A program made the position numbers and the translations under genes. A stretch of DNA of 33,113 nt from Caedibacter sp. 38-128. GTDB lineage: Bacteria; Pseudomonadota; Alphaproteobacteria; Caedimonadales; Caedimonadaceae. Below, one piece after another: positions 1 through 8,212 of this stretch. The stretch covers positions 1 to 33,113 of the forward strand of contig MKUU01000049.1 in NCBI GenBank assembly GCA_001898705.1, given 5' to 3'. Each line of letters begins with the position of its first letter. Position 1 is the first letter of the stretch. Under the pieces are notes generated by a model. The model saw nothing but the letters and a program-made list of their open reading frames with translations. It was not told the DNA's origin and searched no databases.

Positions 1-80
1 CACCACGTTGATAGGCTCGGTGTGGAAGCGCGGTAACGCGTGAAGCTAACGAGTACTAATCGCTCCATTGGCTTGAACAT
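1..80 (+). rRNA. 23S ribosomal RNA, 3' end (partial)
   Basis: The first ~80 bases match the conserved 3' terminus of bacterial 23S rRNA: the GTGTGGAAGCGCGGTAACGC stretch, then GAAGCTAACGAGTACTAAT and a closing GGCTTGA segment. The gene starts outside the window. The exact 3' end is estimated by similarity to the E. coli end and could be off by a few bases. The 5S gene follows 157 bases later on the same strand, as in a standard rRNA operon. Confidence 0.93.
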
Positions 81-237
81 ACACAGAAAACAGCAGTCAG
101 CTGTTAGATGCAATGTCTTTCTAGTCTTGAAAAAGCCTAGAAGATAGCTAACACTGACGACTTAAAGAACAAAAGAGAACAAATTGGTCACAACTATTTA
201 CTGTCATTCATAACTTGTCGACAGTATCCCTATAGAT

Positions 238-355
238 TGCCTGGCTGCCATAGCGGAGGTGTCCCACCCGATCCCATCCCGAACTCGGCCGTGAAAACCT
301 CCAGCGCCAATGGTACTCCGTCTTAAGGCGTGGAAGAGTAGGTCGCCGCCAGGCT
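238..355 (+). rRNA. rrf: 5S ribosomal RNA
   Basis: The segment has the conserved 5S core (CCCGATCCCATCCCGAACTC) and a closing stem GCCTGGC (239-245) with GCCAGGC (348-354). The length of about 118 bases is normal. The flanks also pair: CCTATAGAT just upstream against ATCTATGGG just downstream extends the terminal helix, which fits an RNase-processed precursor stem. No initiator tRNA gene follows, although one often does in alphaproteobacterial rRNA operons. Confidence 0.95.
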
Positions 356-612
356 ATCTATGGGGATATATGTTGGTATTCTAAAGAAATTTAAATTCTA
401 TCAATTTTCCACTAGTAATATAAAATATTTTTTATCTCTTAATAATTCCTAATATTTTAACGTTATCTATCATTCAAGAAGTTGAACCTGCTTAATGAGA
501 TAATGCTTTATGCTTTTAAATTAAAAAACTTCGTGATGAAAGATGTTAGATCCTAAAAAATTGTCGTTAGCAATATATAATAGAAAAACAGATTGTGAGT
601 ATTTATAGAAAA
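356..612. other. AT-rich spacer after the rRNA operon
   Basis: No gene is visible here. The only structure for the rRNA transcript is a weak AT hairpin with a T run near 417-436 (AATAT/ATATT then TTTTTT), a poor candidate for the rRNA operon terminator. Confidence 0.5.
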
Positions 613-640
613 GAAAAACCCCATAGAAATTCTACAGGGC
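613..640 (-). terminator. Intrinsic terminator of the F-box gene
   Basis: Read on the minus strand, an 8-bp stem (CCCTGTAG at 639-632 with CTATGGGG at 626-619, including two G-U pairs) closes a 5-base AATTT loop and is followed directly by TTTTTC and more T. It lies 11 bases past the stop codon of the gene at 651-2201. On the plus strand the wobble pairs become C-A mismatches, so it should terminate only leftward transcription. Confidence 0.75.
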
Positions 641-650
641 TTTTATGAGA

Positions 651-2201
651 TCAAAGAGTATCAAGTTCTTTCACATAGGCTTGCTCTGATTTTAAACGTA
701 ATTCATTAGCAGCTGTTGGATTAACAGGAAAGATTGCTTCTGCTGCATTCTTTAATAGATCTGAAACCCAATCATATTCTTCATCACTATCCATGATATC
801 CATATACTTCATGACACTTTGAGCAGCTTCTATATAAAATTGGCTTGCTGCAGTATAAAAGTCTTTTTTATGATTGCGCTTCCCCAACTCTTCATAAGTA
901 TGAGCAAGGTCATGATGAACGTTGCCTATCTTTCGTTGTGCATCTTCTAAGTCAACGATAAGAGGATATACCATTTCAATATTAAAGCTATCCATAGAAG
1001 AAGGATCATAATTTAAGAGTTTCTGTTTTAACTTATGGGTGTGAGCTTCATACAATTTTATTATTTGCATAAAGTAGGGTAAGGATTCTTCTTGTTGTCC
1101 TGCTTGGATGATGCGTTTGATTTGTGCTTTTAAGCGTTTAGTTTCTTTTTTAAGCATTGGATATATATTAGGTTCTTTTATTTCCTCTGTATCTTCTGCT
1201 GTTGTTAGATAGCTTGAACATAATGAGTGGAGTCTATTTTCATCATTAAATCGATAAGCTTTAAAAGCTTCGACCCTAACAAACTGTTCTGCAATATCTA
1301 AAAATTGTAGTTGCCTATTAAACTGTTGAGCTGAAGCGACAGAATGTGGGTAAGTATCAATATCATAAGGATACAGAAGAAAATGGCTGATTTCAGGATA
1401 ATTTTGAGCTATTTTCTCTATATTGCGAAAACCTCTACGTATATCGCCGTTCAAAAAATAGTTTAGATGAAGAATAATTCCATAAGGTTGCCACTTAAGT
1501 AGCAATTCTTTAAAATGACTTTTCTCTTGTGAAAGTTCACGATTTTCGGGGTTGCTGAAGAGAGAGGGAGAGATGGGCTTTTGAAGTTTTATTTCTTCAA
1601 GGAGAGTTTTTGCAATCGGGCTTAAATCATTAAATAAGTCATTTATCAGCCTTAGATTTTCCGGAACTGCCGAAGTATATTCACTAGACTTAAAGCTTAA
1701 AGAGGTGTGACTATCCGGTGTTCGTTTATTGCGTACCATAAAATCTTTTATAAGTGCTTCGGTATCAAATTTCATGGTTTGAGAGTGCCTAAATGATAAA
1801 ACCCATTTGATAAGTTTTTCACTATCAGAAGGAATTAAATAGTGTTCCTGACTTGCATTTTTATTCCAGCCCTTTGAAACGACTTTAAAGGCCTGAAATG
1901 TAATAGGATCTTCAATAAAATTAGCGATAATATTTAATATATCATCAGGAATATTTGGATATTCAGCAAGCTTTGCTTCGTCTAATTTTATGCGCTTCAG
2001 GTCACGCTGGTCAGTTTCTTCATGGTCACTGTCTCTTTTGCGCTTTCCCGGTATAATTGCAAGTTTACTTTGGCTTTCAGAAAATTGAGTTGAAAAATTT
2101 TTTGGTATTGTAGTTGGAAAATCTTGTTCTGTGGCTTCTACGCTTGACCATAAAACAAAGCTAAGAGCAATATAAGAAGCTGATTTTAAAGAAGAACGCA
2201 T
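651..2201 (-). CDS. Exported F-box-like protein with a nuclear-localisation-type motif (putative host-directed effector)
   Basis: 516 residues. Residues 1-23 form a Sec signal peptide ending VEA|TEQ. A basic stretch follows: KRKR at 53-56 and KRIKLD at 69-74, the latter close to the c-Myc nuclear signal (KRVKLD). Residues 81-118 match the F-box pattern: I-P-D-D-I-L, then F-I-x-D, then V-V-S-K-G-W. F-boxes bind Skp1 in eukaryotic SCF ubiquitin ligases and in bacteria occur mainly in effectors. The remaining ~390 residues look helical, TPR-like near the C-terminus (about 340-510), and could bind a substrate; I recognise no enzyme domain. The ATG is preceded by GGAG about 10 bases upstream, and a promoter-like pair lies at 2241-2268. 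It heads a run of three exported proteins on this strand. Function in a host is inferred. The secretion route is unknown; the signal peptide points to Sec followed by a further export step. Confidence 0.8.
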   Translation of the reverse strand: MRSSLKSASYIALSFVLWSSVEATEQDFPTTIPKNFSTQFSESQSKLAIIPGKRKRDSDHEETDQRDLKRIKLDEAKLAEYPNIPDDILNIIANFIEDPITFQAFKVVSKGWNKNASQEHYLIPSDSEKLIKWVLSFRHSQTMKFDTEALIKDFMVRNKRTPDSHTSLSFKSSEYTSAVPENLRLINDLFNDLSPIAKTLLEEIKLQKPISPSLFSNPENRELSQEKSHFKELLLKWQPYGIILHLNYFLNGDIRRGFRNIEKIAQNYPEISHFLLYPYDIDTYPHSVASAQQFNRQLQFLDIAEQFVRVEAFKAYRFNDENRLHSLCSSYLTTAEDTEEIKEPNIYPMLKKETKRLKAQIKRIIQAGQQEESLPYFMQIIKLYEAHTHKLKQKLLNYDPSSMDSFNIEMVYPLIVDLEDAQRKIGNVHHDLAHTYEELGKRNHKKDFYTAASQFYIEAAQSVMKYMDIMDSDEEYDWVSDLLKNAAEAIFPVNPTAANELRLKSEQAYVKELDTL

Positions 2202-2240
2202 ATAATAACTCCATTATTTAACAACTATAACGCTAAAATT

Positions 2241-2268
2241 AATATAAAAACTTATTTTTTGATTACAA
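2241..2268 (-). promoter_or_regulatory. Putative sigma-70 promoter of the F-box gene
   Basis: On the minus strand TTGTAA (2268-2263) and TATATT (2246-2241) are separated by 16 bases and end 39 bases before the ATG at 2201. The match is moderate and the region is AT-rich, so chance similarity is possible. Confidence 0.4.
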
Positions 2269-2321
2269 GGCCGATGAAATAATACTTTTCAAAAAGAAAC
2301 TTATTTGATGAAAGACCCTTT

Positions 2322-3536
2322 TTACGCACTTTTATAGGAGAAGAGGTTGCAGTCCTGTTTCTGGTTTAAAAGAAGTTTTAAATTCTGAGCTTGAGTATGA
2401 AATATTTGAGCTAGTGCTTGATCTCGGGATTGAGTCGTTTCTGTGGCTTTTTGATAGATATGAAGCGCCTGAAAAAGGTCATGATCGGAGACATTAAAAC
2501 TGTTTTGACTTAAATAGATGGATTCAAATTCTGCGGCTTTCTGAAGATATTGGAATTGTAATAATTTAGCAAATGCATTCGAGCATTGTTCACCAAGGTT
2601 ATAATAAACTTTAGCAATCGTATCATAATCTTGTGGGGTTGCTTTATCTCGTAACTTTTCAAAACGTCTTAATTCAAGATCAAGAATTATTTTGAAGCGA
2701 TGAAATTTTTGTTCATCTGAGAAGGTATTATTCCACAAGACAACGTTATATAAAGCACATGAGGTCAGTCTTAAATCATTTTCTGTTGCTTGATTGCCTT
2801 TATATTCCGTCCGAATCAGATGGAGATGAGCAGAGTATTCATATAATGGATAAGCTAAAGCTAAATTTATCTCTTTTAAGGTGTAAGCAGCATTATAATA
2901 AGCAATTGCAGGTTTCCCATAATCAAGAGGTGACGCCTTATTAGCCATCTGACGTTTGTTAAAGGCAATCATTCCTAAATTCCCAGCTTCGATATAAAAA
3001 TGGGCAATATTTTCTTTCTCCGATAAGAGTTCAGATTTTTCAAAAAAAGAAGCCATCTTGTTAAATATCATGATGAGAACGCCTATATCGTCTGCAGAGA
3101 TTTCCTGTTCAAAAAAGCTGAAATAGTTTTTTATCGTATGATAGCAATAAGCAAAGAATTTTTGTGTCGCTTCTGGATCATAATCTTGCCTATAAAAACC
3201 TGCGCGAAATGAAGATAAAATTGCTGACTGATAAATTAAGCGTGAAGGTTTATTACTATTCAAAAGAAGACATTGATGATAGAGATTTCCAGCCTGACCA
3301 TAGAGCTCTGAAGCTTCTAAAGGGTTATAGGAGTGCCAGGAACTTGCACGGGAAAATAAGTCATCGGCTTCAATTTTTAGATCCTCATGAGAAGGAACAT
3401 ACTCGCATGTCCTAACCACAGGAATTATAGATGAAATGTCATTAATAAAAGTATCTAAGTTTTGAGAAAGGCTTGCATTAAGAGAATAAGAAGGGACAAC
3501 AAGAAGAAATTTCAATAAAATCAAAAAAGAACGCAT
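2322..3536 (-). CDS. Exported helical-repeat protein of unknown function
   Basis: 404 residues with a clear signal peptide (1-21, hydrophobic LILLKFLLVV core, cleavage near SLNA|SLSQ). The mature part is almost entirely predicted helix. Its recurring aromatic/alanine spacing (A-x-x-L-Y-x-x-A-G, Y-Y-N-A-A-Y) resembles TPR or Sel1-type solenoids, for instance around residues 50-90, 180-240 and 310-385, but no repeat is clean enough to name. The helical style resembles the C-terminal part of the neighbouring F-box protein, so the two may be distant paralogues; that is only an impression. There is no convincing ribosome-binding site. An 8-bp inverted repeat (TCAAGCTT at 3538-3545, AAGCTTGA at 3571-3578) lies just upstream of the start and could be an operator. 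No function is assigned. Confidence 0.7.
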   Translation of the reverse strand: MRSFLILLKFLLVVPSYSLNASLSQNLDTFINDISSIIPVVRTCEYVPSHEDLKIEADDLFSRASSWHSYNPLEASELYGQAGNLYHQCLLLNSNKPSRLIYQSAILSSFRAGFYRQDYDPEATQKFFAYCYHTIKNYFSFFEQEISADDIGVLIMIFNKMASFFEKSELLSEKENIAHFYIEAGNLGMIAFNKRQMANKASPLDYGKPAIAYYNAAYTLKEINLALAYPLYEYSAHLHLIRTEYKGNQATENDLRLTSCALYNVVLWNNTFSDEQKFHRFKIILDLELRRFEKLRDKATPQDYDTIAKVYYNLGEQCSNAFAKLLQFQYLQKAAEFESIYLSQNSFNVSDHDLFQALHIYQKATETTQSRDQALAQIFHTQAQNLKLLLNQKQDCNLFSYKSA

Positions 3537-3647
3537 GTCAAGCTTAAAACATTTTATTTTTACATTCTACAAGCTTGAACACAACTTTCCTTCATGCGTC
3601 AAGTGCCATTCAGCAAGAAAGAGGTTAGAGTTTACTTTTTCTTATCC

Positions 3648-5135
3648 TTATTTCCTTTTTATCTCAGGTTTTTCAGGTAATTTTACATCCATAAAAAATC
3701 TGTGAAGTTTACCTTTGCGGCTGAGCGCTTTGGTATACCAGTCAAAAGCTTCTTGAAGAACGGTTCGAACTTCTGACATTTTATAAGTTGTGCCTAGCTT
3801 TGTTGAGGCGGGTTTCCAAAGCCCTTTACTAATAAGTGTATGAGCTACATCTCTGTAGAAAGTTTTTATTGTCTCATAATGGGATATACCAGCAAAATAA
3901 GTTTCGATTTTTTGTCCGTCCTTAGCGTTTGCTTTATTCCTTAATATATATGTTAAGTGAACCTTATCAGTTGTTTGAGGATCAGGTTTAATTGAGTCAA
4001 TGCGAAGGAATTCATAGCCAGGATAGTGTTGGATCATGTTTCTTAAAAATAAAGCTTTATAGAACTCATTTTTATCATCAGGAAGAGTAAAATGCTCCCA
4101 GTTTTCTTTTTTCCATGTATTAATTCCGATAGAAGCAATATCTACAAGAGTTGGTTTCTTGAGGTCTTTTAGTATCTCCTGAATAGGTCCTTTTGTTTCA
4201 TGGAGAGTTAAAAACAATATGACTTCAAGCTGTGATCTCTCTTTGTTTGTTAATTGTACAGTAGCATCCTCTAGAATCTTATATCCTTCTTGGGCAAGCT
4301 GTTGCCAGAGGCCTGCATAATAGCGATATTTTTGAAGATGTTCTGGATTTTGACAAAAGTTTTGGTAACCTTTTCCATGATCCGTTTTTGAAACCCATTG
4401 TTGATTCGTATGTTGAATATCATGAACAAATTTACTGATAGGTGTTGAATGAATCCCTCCATGAACATAGTGTCCTTGCCCTGTTCCTGGATTGTAACTA
4501 GCGAGATCAAAACCTTGAGCAGCTGCTTTGAGATAATCTCGTAAGCTAAAACCACTGTTTCCTGTGTAAACAATTAAAGTCTTACGGAAGAGTGAAATTA
4601 TTTTAAGCGTTGAGAACATAGAGCTAATTCCGGCAGCATCCTGTTTTTCTAAATCCCTAAAATCTTTTAGCCAAAGCTTACTTATATGCTCAATAAAGCC
4701 ATCTACAGTTCTAAAGCCTATTTTTAGCTTTGCTTGCGGTGTTAAAGCCATTGCAAGCTGTAAAGCCAGCCATGTAATACGAAATTTATTTAAACAACCA
4801 GCTTTTTTATCAGTGTCATAGAGCTGAAGAATTCTTATATGATTTTCTTTTTGGTCGAGAGGAATAATTGCGGTTGAGTGAGCAGCAATAAGAGTATCCC
4901 CTAATTGTGCATAATCTTCATCGTAAGCAAAAGGATTCCCATCGTGTCTTTGTAAGATGGTTGTTATAAAAGTTGAATCTCTTTTAATTTGTTCAGATTG
5001 TGTAAGTGCTAAACTTGGTTGGTTAGGTAAAGTTACTGCTAAGTGTTGAGCTTTGAGTTTTTCATCTCCAATTTCTGAGGCAACGGCGCTAGAGAACGCC
5101 AAAAAAAGGTAAGAAAATTTAAGAAGAGAATTCAT
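3648..5135 (-). CDS. Exported protein of unknown function with a histidine-rich segment
   Basis: 495 residues. A signal peptide (1-19, cleavage near AVA|SEI) follows a well-placed AGGAA ribosome-binding site 5 bases before the ATG. I do not recognise the family. The most distinctive part is residues 222-242, where five histidines and an HD pair (H222, H225, H229, H238-D239, H242) are closely spaced; this could be a metal site, but the order does not match a known hydrolase motif well enough to name one. The rest is mixed helix and strand, with a basic C-terminus (PEKPEIKRK). It is third in a run of exported proteins and diverges from the lipase gene across a 207-base spacer. A host-directed role is possible by context only. 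Confidence 0.7.
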   Translation of the reverse strand: MNSLLKFSYLFLAFSSAVASEIGDEKLKAQHLAVTLPNQPSLALTQSEQIKRDSTFITTILQRHDGNPFAYDEDYAQLGDTLIAAHSTAIIPLDQKENHIRILQLYDTDKKAGCLNKFRITWLALQLAMALTPQAKLKIGFRTVDGFIEHISKLWLKDFRDLEKQDAAGISSMFSTLKIISLFRKTLIVYTGNSGFSLRDYLKAAAQGFDLASYNPGTGQGHYVHGGIHSTPISKFVHDIQHTNQQWVSKTDHGKGYQNFCQNPEHLQKYRYYAGLWQQLAQEGYKILEDATVQLTNKERSQLEVILFLTLHETKGPIQEILKDLKKPTLVDIASIGINTWKKENWEHFTLPDDKNEFYKALFLRNMIQHYPGYEFLRIDSIKPDPQTTDKVHLTYILRNKANAKDGQKIETYFAGISHYETIKTFYRDVAHTLISKGLWKPASTKLGTTYKMSEVRTVLQEAFDWYTKALSRKGKLHRFFMDVKLPEKPEIKRK

Positions 5136-5276
5136 ATTATTCCTAATTAGTAATTAATGGTGTTCGATTTCTAGCACAGAAAAATTTTTAAAAGCAAGAT
5201 TTTTGAAAAGCAAGTAATCAACCATCTTTACTGCCAAATATGCAACAATCACATATATGAAATGCGAAATAGGCAA

Positions 5277-5304
5277 TTGTAATTCTCTAGAAAGCAACTA
5301 TATA
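5277..5304 (+). promoter_or_regulatory. Putative promoter of the lipase gene
   Basis: TTGTAA (5277-5282) and TATATA (5299-5304) are spaced by 16 bases, 38 bases before the lipase ATG. The ribosome-binding site AAGGAA follows near 5331. The match is moderate. Confidence 0.45.
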
Positions 5305-5342
5305 ACCTTTAGGAGAAATATTTTTCTATAAGGAAACATAGG

Positions 5343-7061
5343 ATGCATAAAGACCATAAAATTCTAATTTATACGACAACTAGAGTATTGACGCTTATAT
5401 TTTTAGCAAATGCATATGCTGAAGGCCCTATGCTCGACGAAGATACCATGGTCTATCGTTCATCAGCTATTGCTCCCACACAGTTTGAACAGTCTGATCC
5501 TTTAGCTGGCCAGAATGTTTCACATGTGCTCAGTGCTAAAGATGAATTAGATGGTATTGATCCTAAGAAATCTATGCAAAGAATTGAGCCTCTTGAAGTT
5601 GTGGTTGAGGAAGAGCTTGCTATAGTAACACCGCAGGCACAAGCAGTTGAAACGGCTGAAATTCTTGAAGAAATAGCTTCTAAGACACCTGTTGTTCGTA
5701 CCGTTGCTGGTTTTACCCTCGATGATGTGAATGAAATGGCGGCTCTTGCGACCTTATCTTACACCGGTACTTTTGACGATGAAAAAGGAAAAGTCATGGT
5801 TGCCAAGCTTAAATCTGAAGGATGGGAAGTTGTTGAATTTTCAACAAAAGCTGAACGTTCAGGTATTGTCCTTGTTCGTAATGGAGAGGCAATCATTAGC
5901 TATCATGGCAGTGAGTCTTTGCGAAATTTTGCAACGGATGCTTATGCAACAATGTCTGAGATGGAATGGGCATCAGGTTATGCACACACAGGATTCTTAA
6001 ATGGATTTGAGAAAACCTGGGATCAAGTCTATGGTGCTCTAAATACGCATGCAACAAAGCAAGGTCTTAGCGTTCGAGATATGAAAGTAAAAGTAACCGG
6101 ACATAGTCTTGGCGCAGCACTCGCAACTCTTGCTGCTTATCGTTTAGCAACAGTGAGTGAAGTCAAGCCTGAGGTCATTAATTTTGCCTCGCCCCGTGTA
6201 TTTGATCGTAATGCCGCGGCTAATTATGAGACACTTTGTCGCCGTACGCTACGTGTCGTCCATAAGGACTCCACGACAGGTGTTGATCCAGTTGCTCTTG
6301 TTGGACCTGGGATCTTAGGTTTTAAACACATTGGAACTTTGTTTGAAATCAAGGATGGTGGCTCTGTTCCTCATGTAATGGGCGGTTATCATGGGGCTCT
6401 TGGAAACCTAAATGATGATCAATTTGAAGCAACAAAAAGTTCTGGCAATGGTTTCTTTAGCTGGTTCAATGGGTGGCTATATCCTGTAGAAAGTGATCGT
6501 CACGTTGCTAAAGGAATTGTACGAGTTAGCCATATTGCCCCAGATAAATGGATTGAAGTGCAAGGGATGGAACCTGAAGAGCACAAAGCGTTTGTGGATA
6601 TGAGGCAGGCTTCGATTAGTCTTGTAAGAGCGATTGCTGCCAATAAATCTCCAGAAACTCTTGCAGAATTAAATTATCAAATGCTTAATGCTCGTAGTTA
6701 TTATGAAATTGTCAGAGATCAACATCTTGATATTACAGCGGGCGTTCGTAAAGCCCGCCACAAAGTTGAATCAAAGGAAAAAGCCTTTAAGGAAGTGCTT
6801 GATAAAGTTGAACGCCGTCAACAAGAGCTTATCGATGCAGTAGATTATGCAGAAGAGAACTTTACAAGTAAAAAAGCTCAAAAAGAAGTTGAAGAGAAAA
6901 AGCAAAAACTAACAAAGCAAAAAATGAAAGTCGAGAAAGCAGAAGAAAAGCTTAACGCTGCGAAAAACACTCTTGCGGAAAAGCGCGCGAAAGCAGCTCA
7001 TAAAAAATTTGGGAACGCTCCAATAACAAAAGAGACCAAAGTCAATGTAGCCGTTGATTAA
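5343..7061 (+). CDS. Exported class 3 lipase with C-terminal coiled coil
   Basis: 572 residues. Signal peptide 1-26 (cleavage near AYA|EGP). After a variable acidic region (about 30-120) comes an alpha/beta-hydrolase lipase_3 domain (about 125-360). It shows the oxyanion-side YHGS (187-190), the nucleophile elbow GHSLG with Ser255, a likely catalytic Asp in GVDPVAL (Asp315), and a likely catalytic His350 in HVMGGYH. The reaction should be ester hydrolysis of glycerides or phospholipids outside the cytoplasm. Residues ~460-560 are highly charged (K/E/A-rich) with long heptad-like helices, a coiled coil not usual for this family that may mediate oligomerisation or attachment. The gene has its own promoter-like site and a terminator. 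In an intracellular bacterium such a lipase could act on host membranes; that role is inferred, the fold is not. Confidence 0.88.
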   Translation: MHKDHKILIYTTTRVLTLIFLANAYAEGPMLDEDTMVYRSSAIAPTQFEQSDPLAGQNVSHVLSAKDELDGIDPKKSMQRIEPLEVVVEEELAIVTPQAQAVETAEILEEIASKTPVVRTVAGFTLDDVNEMAALATLSYTGTFDDEKGKVMVAKLKSEGWEVVEFSTKAERSGIVLVRNGEAIISYHGSESLRNFATDAYATMSEMEWASGYAHTGFLNGFEKTWDQVYGALNTHATKQGLSVRDMKVKVTGHSLGAALATLAAYRLATVSEVKPEVINFASPRVFDRNAAANYETLCRRTLRVVHKDSTTGVDPVALVGPGILGFKHIGTLFEIKDGGSVPHVMGGYHGALGNLNDDQFEATKSSGNGFFSWFNGWLYPVESDRHVAKGIVRVSHIAPDKWIEVQGMEPEEHKAFVDMRQASISLVRAIAANKSPETLAELNYQMLNARSYYEIVRDQHLDITAGVRKARHKVESKEKAFKEVLDKVERRQQELIDAVDYAEENFTSKKAQKEVEEKKQKLTKQKMKVEKAEEKLNAAKNTLAEKRAKAAHKKFGNAPITKETKVNVAVD

Positions 7062-7087
7062 TTAGACTTTATCTGTCTTTGATCTTA

Positions 7088-7121
7088 AAATCTCTCGATA
7101 AGCCTTGTCGGGAGATTTTTA
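7088..7121 (+). terminator. Intrinsic terminator after the lipase gene
   Basis: An 11-bp stem (AAATCTCTCGA with TCGGGAGATTT, one G-U pair) is followed by a T run, 27 bases after the lipase stop codon. Confidence 0.85.
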
Positions 7122-7192
7122 TTTGAGGGCATCACTTGGTTTTCAGGGCGTTTCACAGTAAGATGCTCAAGACAGTAAGTAAGGAGTTCTCA

Positions 7193-8212
7193 ATGCGTTT
7201 TATGGCACCCATTTCCAACAGGGGTATTCTCTCAATTACAGGGAATGATGCGAAAAAATTTCTCCAAGGACTTATTACGAACGATATAAATCAAGTTTCA
7301 GAAACAAATGCTATTTATACAGCGTTTTTAACTCCACAAGGAAAATTTCTGTATGATTTTTTTATTACGGAACGCTTAGGTGTCTTGTTTTTAGAGGTTG
7401 AAAAAGACCGACTCGAAGATCTGCAAAAACGTTTAAAGCTTTATAAGTTTAAAGCGGATATTGATGTGGATAATGTTTCAGATCTGTATCAAATATGGGC
7501 TTTTTGGGGCGATAACGTCGAAGACCATTTTAATCTTACATTAACCCCAGGACATGCTTGTACTGAGGGCCATCACTTATTTTATGTGGATTCACGCTGG
7601 CCACTTACGGGGGTACGCGCATTGCTTTATCATCCTCAAAAAGGTCAAAATGACCGGATTGACCTGGAAATGAAAATGGTGGCTTCTCTTCCTGAACAAC
7701 TTGCAATAGTAACTTCAGGCTCTCTGCCATATGAAAAATTCTTGAACCAAGGTTTTCAAAAGGTCGGGTTTGAAGTCTATGATCAATGGCGGCTTCAGCA
7801 GGGGCTTCCGGATGGAAGTCGAGACATGGTTGTTGATCGTGCCATCCCTCTTGAGTGCGGTCTTGAGGATCTGCATGCCATTTCTTGGACTAAAGGCTGT
7901 TATATGGGCCAAGAATTAACGGCTCGAACAAAACACCGTGGTTTGGTGCGTAAACGTTATTTTCCAGTGGAATTTGAAGGGCCTGCGCCAGATTTCGGGA
8001 CAAAAGTTATGCAAGGAGAAGATGAAGTGGGCGAAGTTTACTCTTCACATGGTTCTTTGGCCTTGGCAAGACTGAAGCTAGAAGCCATCATCAATGAAAC
8101 ACCTCTTGTGGCTAATCAGCAATCTTTGCGCATCATTAAGCCTGAGTGGATGTCTTATGATGAACTCATGAAAAATGTCTCTTCTACCGAAGGTGCTGTG
8201 GGGCGCGGTTAG
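7193..8212 (+). CDS. ygfZ: YgfZ/GcvT-like folate-binding protein (iron-sulfur cluster assembly factor)
   Basis: 339 residues from the ATG at 7193. This start is preferred over an in-frame start 57 bases upstream because AAGGAG (7181-7186) sits 6 bases before it and the protein then begins like the family (APISNRGILSITGNDAKKFL). The family signature KGCYMGQE, with the conserved cysteine, is near residue 230. YgfZ proteins are cytoplasmic, related to the glycine-cleavage T protein, bind tetrahydrofolate and support maturation or repair of certain Fe-S enzymes such as MiaB. The length is normal. The stop overlaps the stop of the convergent gene by 4 bases, so neither gene has a terminator of its own here. 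Confidence 0.9.
   Translation: MRFMAPISNRGILSITGNDAKKFLQGLITNDINQVSETNAIYTAFLTPQGKFLYDFFITERLGVLFLEVEKDRLEDLQKRLKLYKFKADIDVDNVSDLYQIWAFWGDNVEDHFNLTLTPGHACTEGHHLFYVDSRWPLTGVRALLYHPQKGQNDRIDLEMKMVASLPEQLAIVTSGSLPYEKFLNQGFQKVGFEVYDQWRLQQGLPDGSRDMVVDRAIPLECGLEDLHAISWTKGCYMGQELTARTKHRGLVRKRYFPVEFEGPAPDFGTKVMQGEDEVGEVYSSHGSLALARLKLEAIINETPLVANQQSLRIIKPEWMSYDELMKNVSSTEGAVGRG

Noticed and set aside
613-640. Terminator for the rRNA operon (plus strand)
   Set aside because: On the plus strand the stem has C-A and A-C mismatches and only a short T run; it works well only for the minus-strand gene.
2759-3415. Two plus-strand frames of 61 and 83 codons
   Set aside because: They lie wholly opposite the exported helical-repeat gene, which has a signal peptide and a continuous frame; the plus-strand frames lack ribosome-binding sites and recognisable features.
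651-5135. Treating the minus-strand exported proteins as T6SS effectors because tssF and tssG are in the window
   Set aside because: They carry Sec signal peptides, which classical T6SS effectors lack, and are 5 kb or more away from tssG with unrelated genes between.
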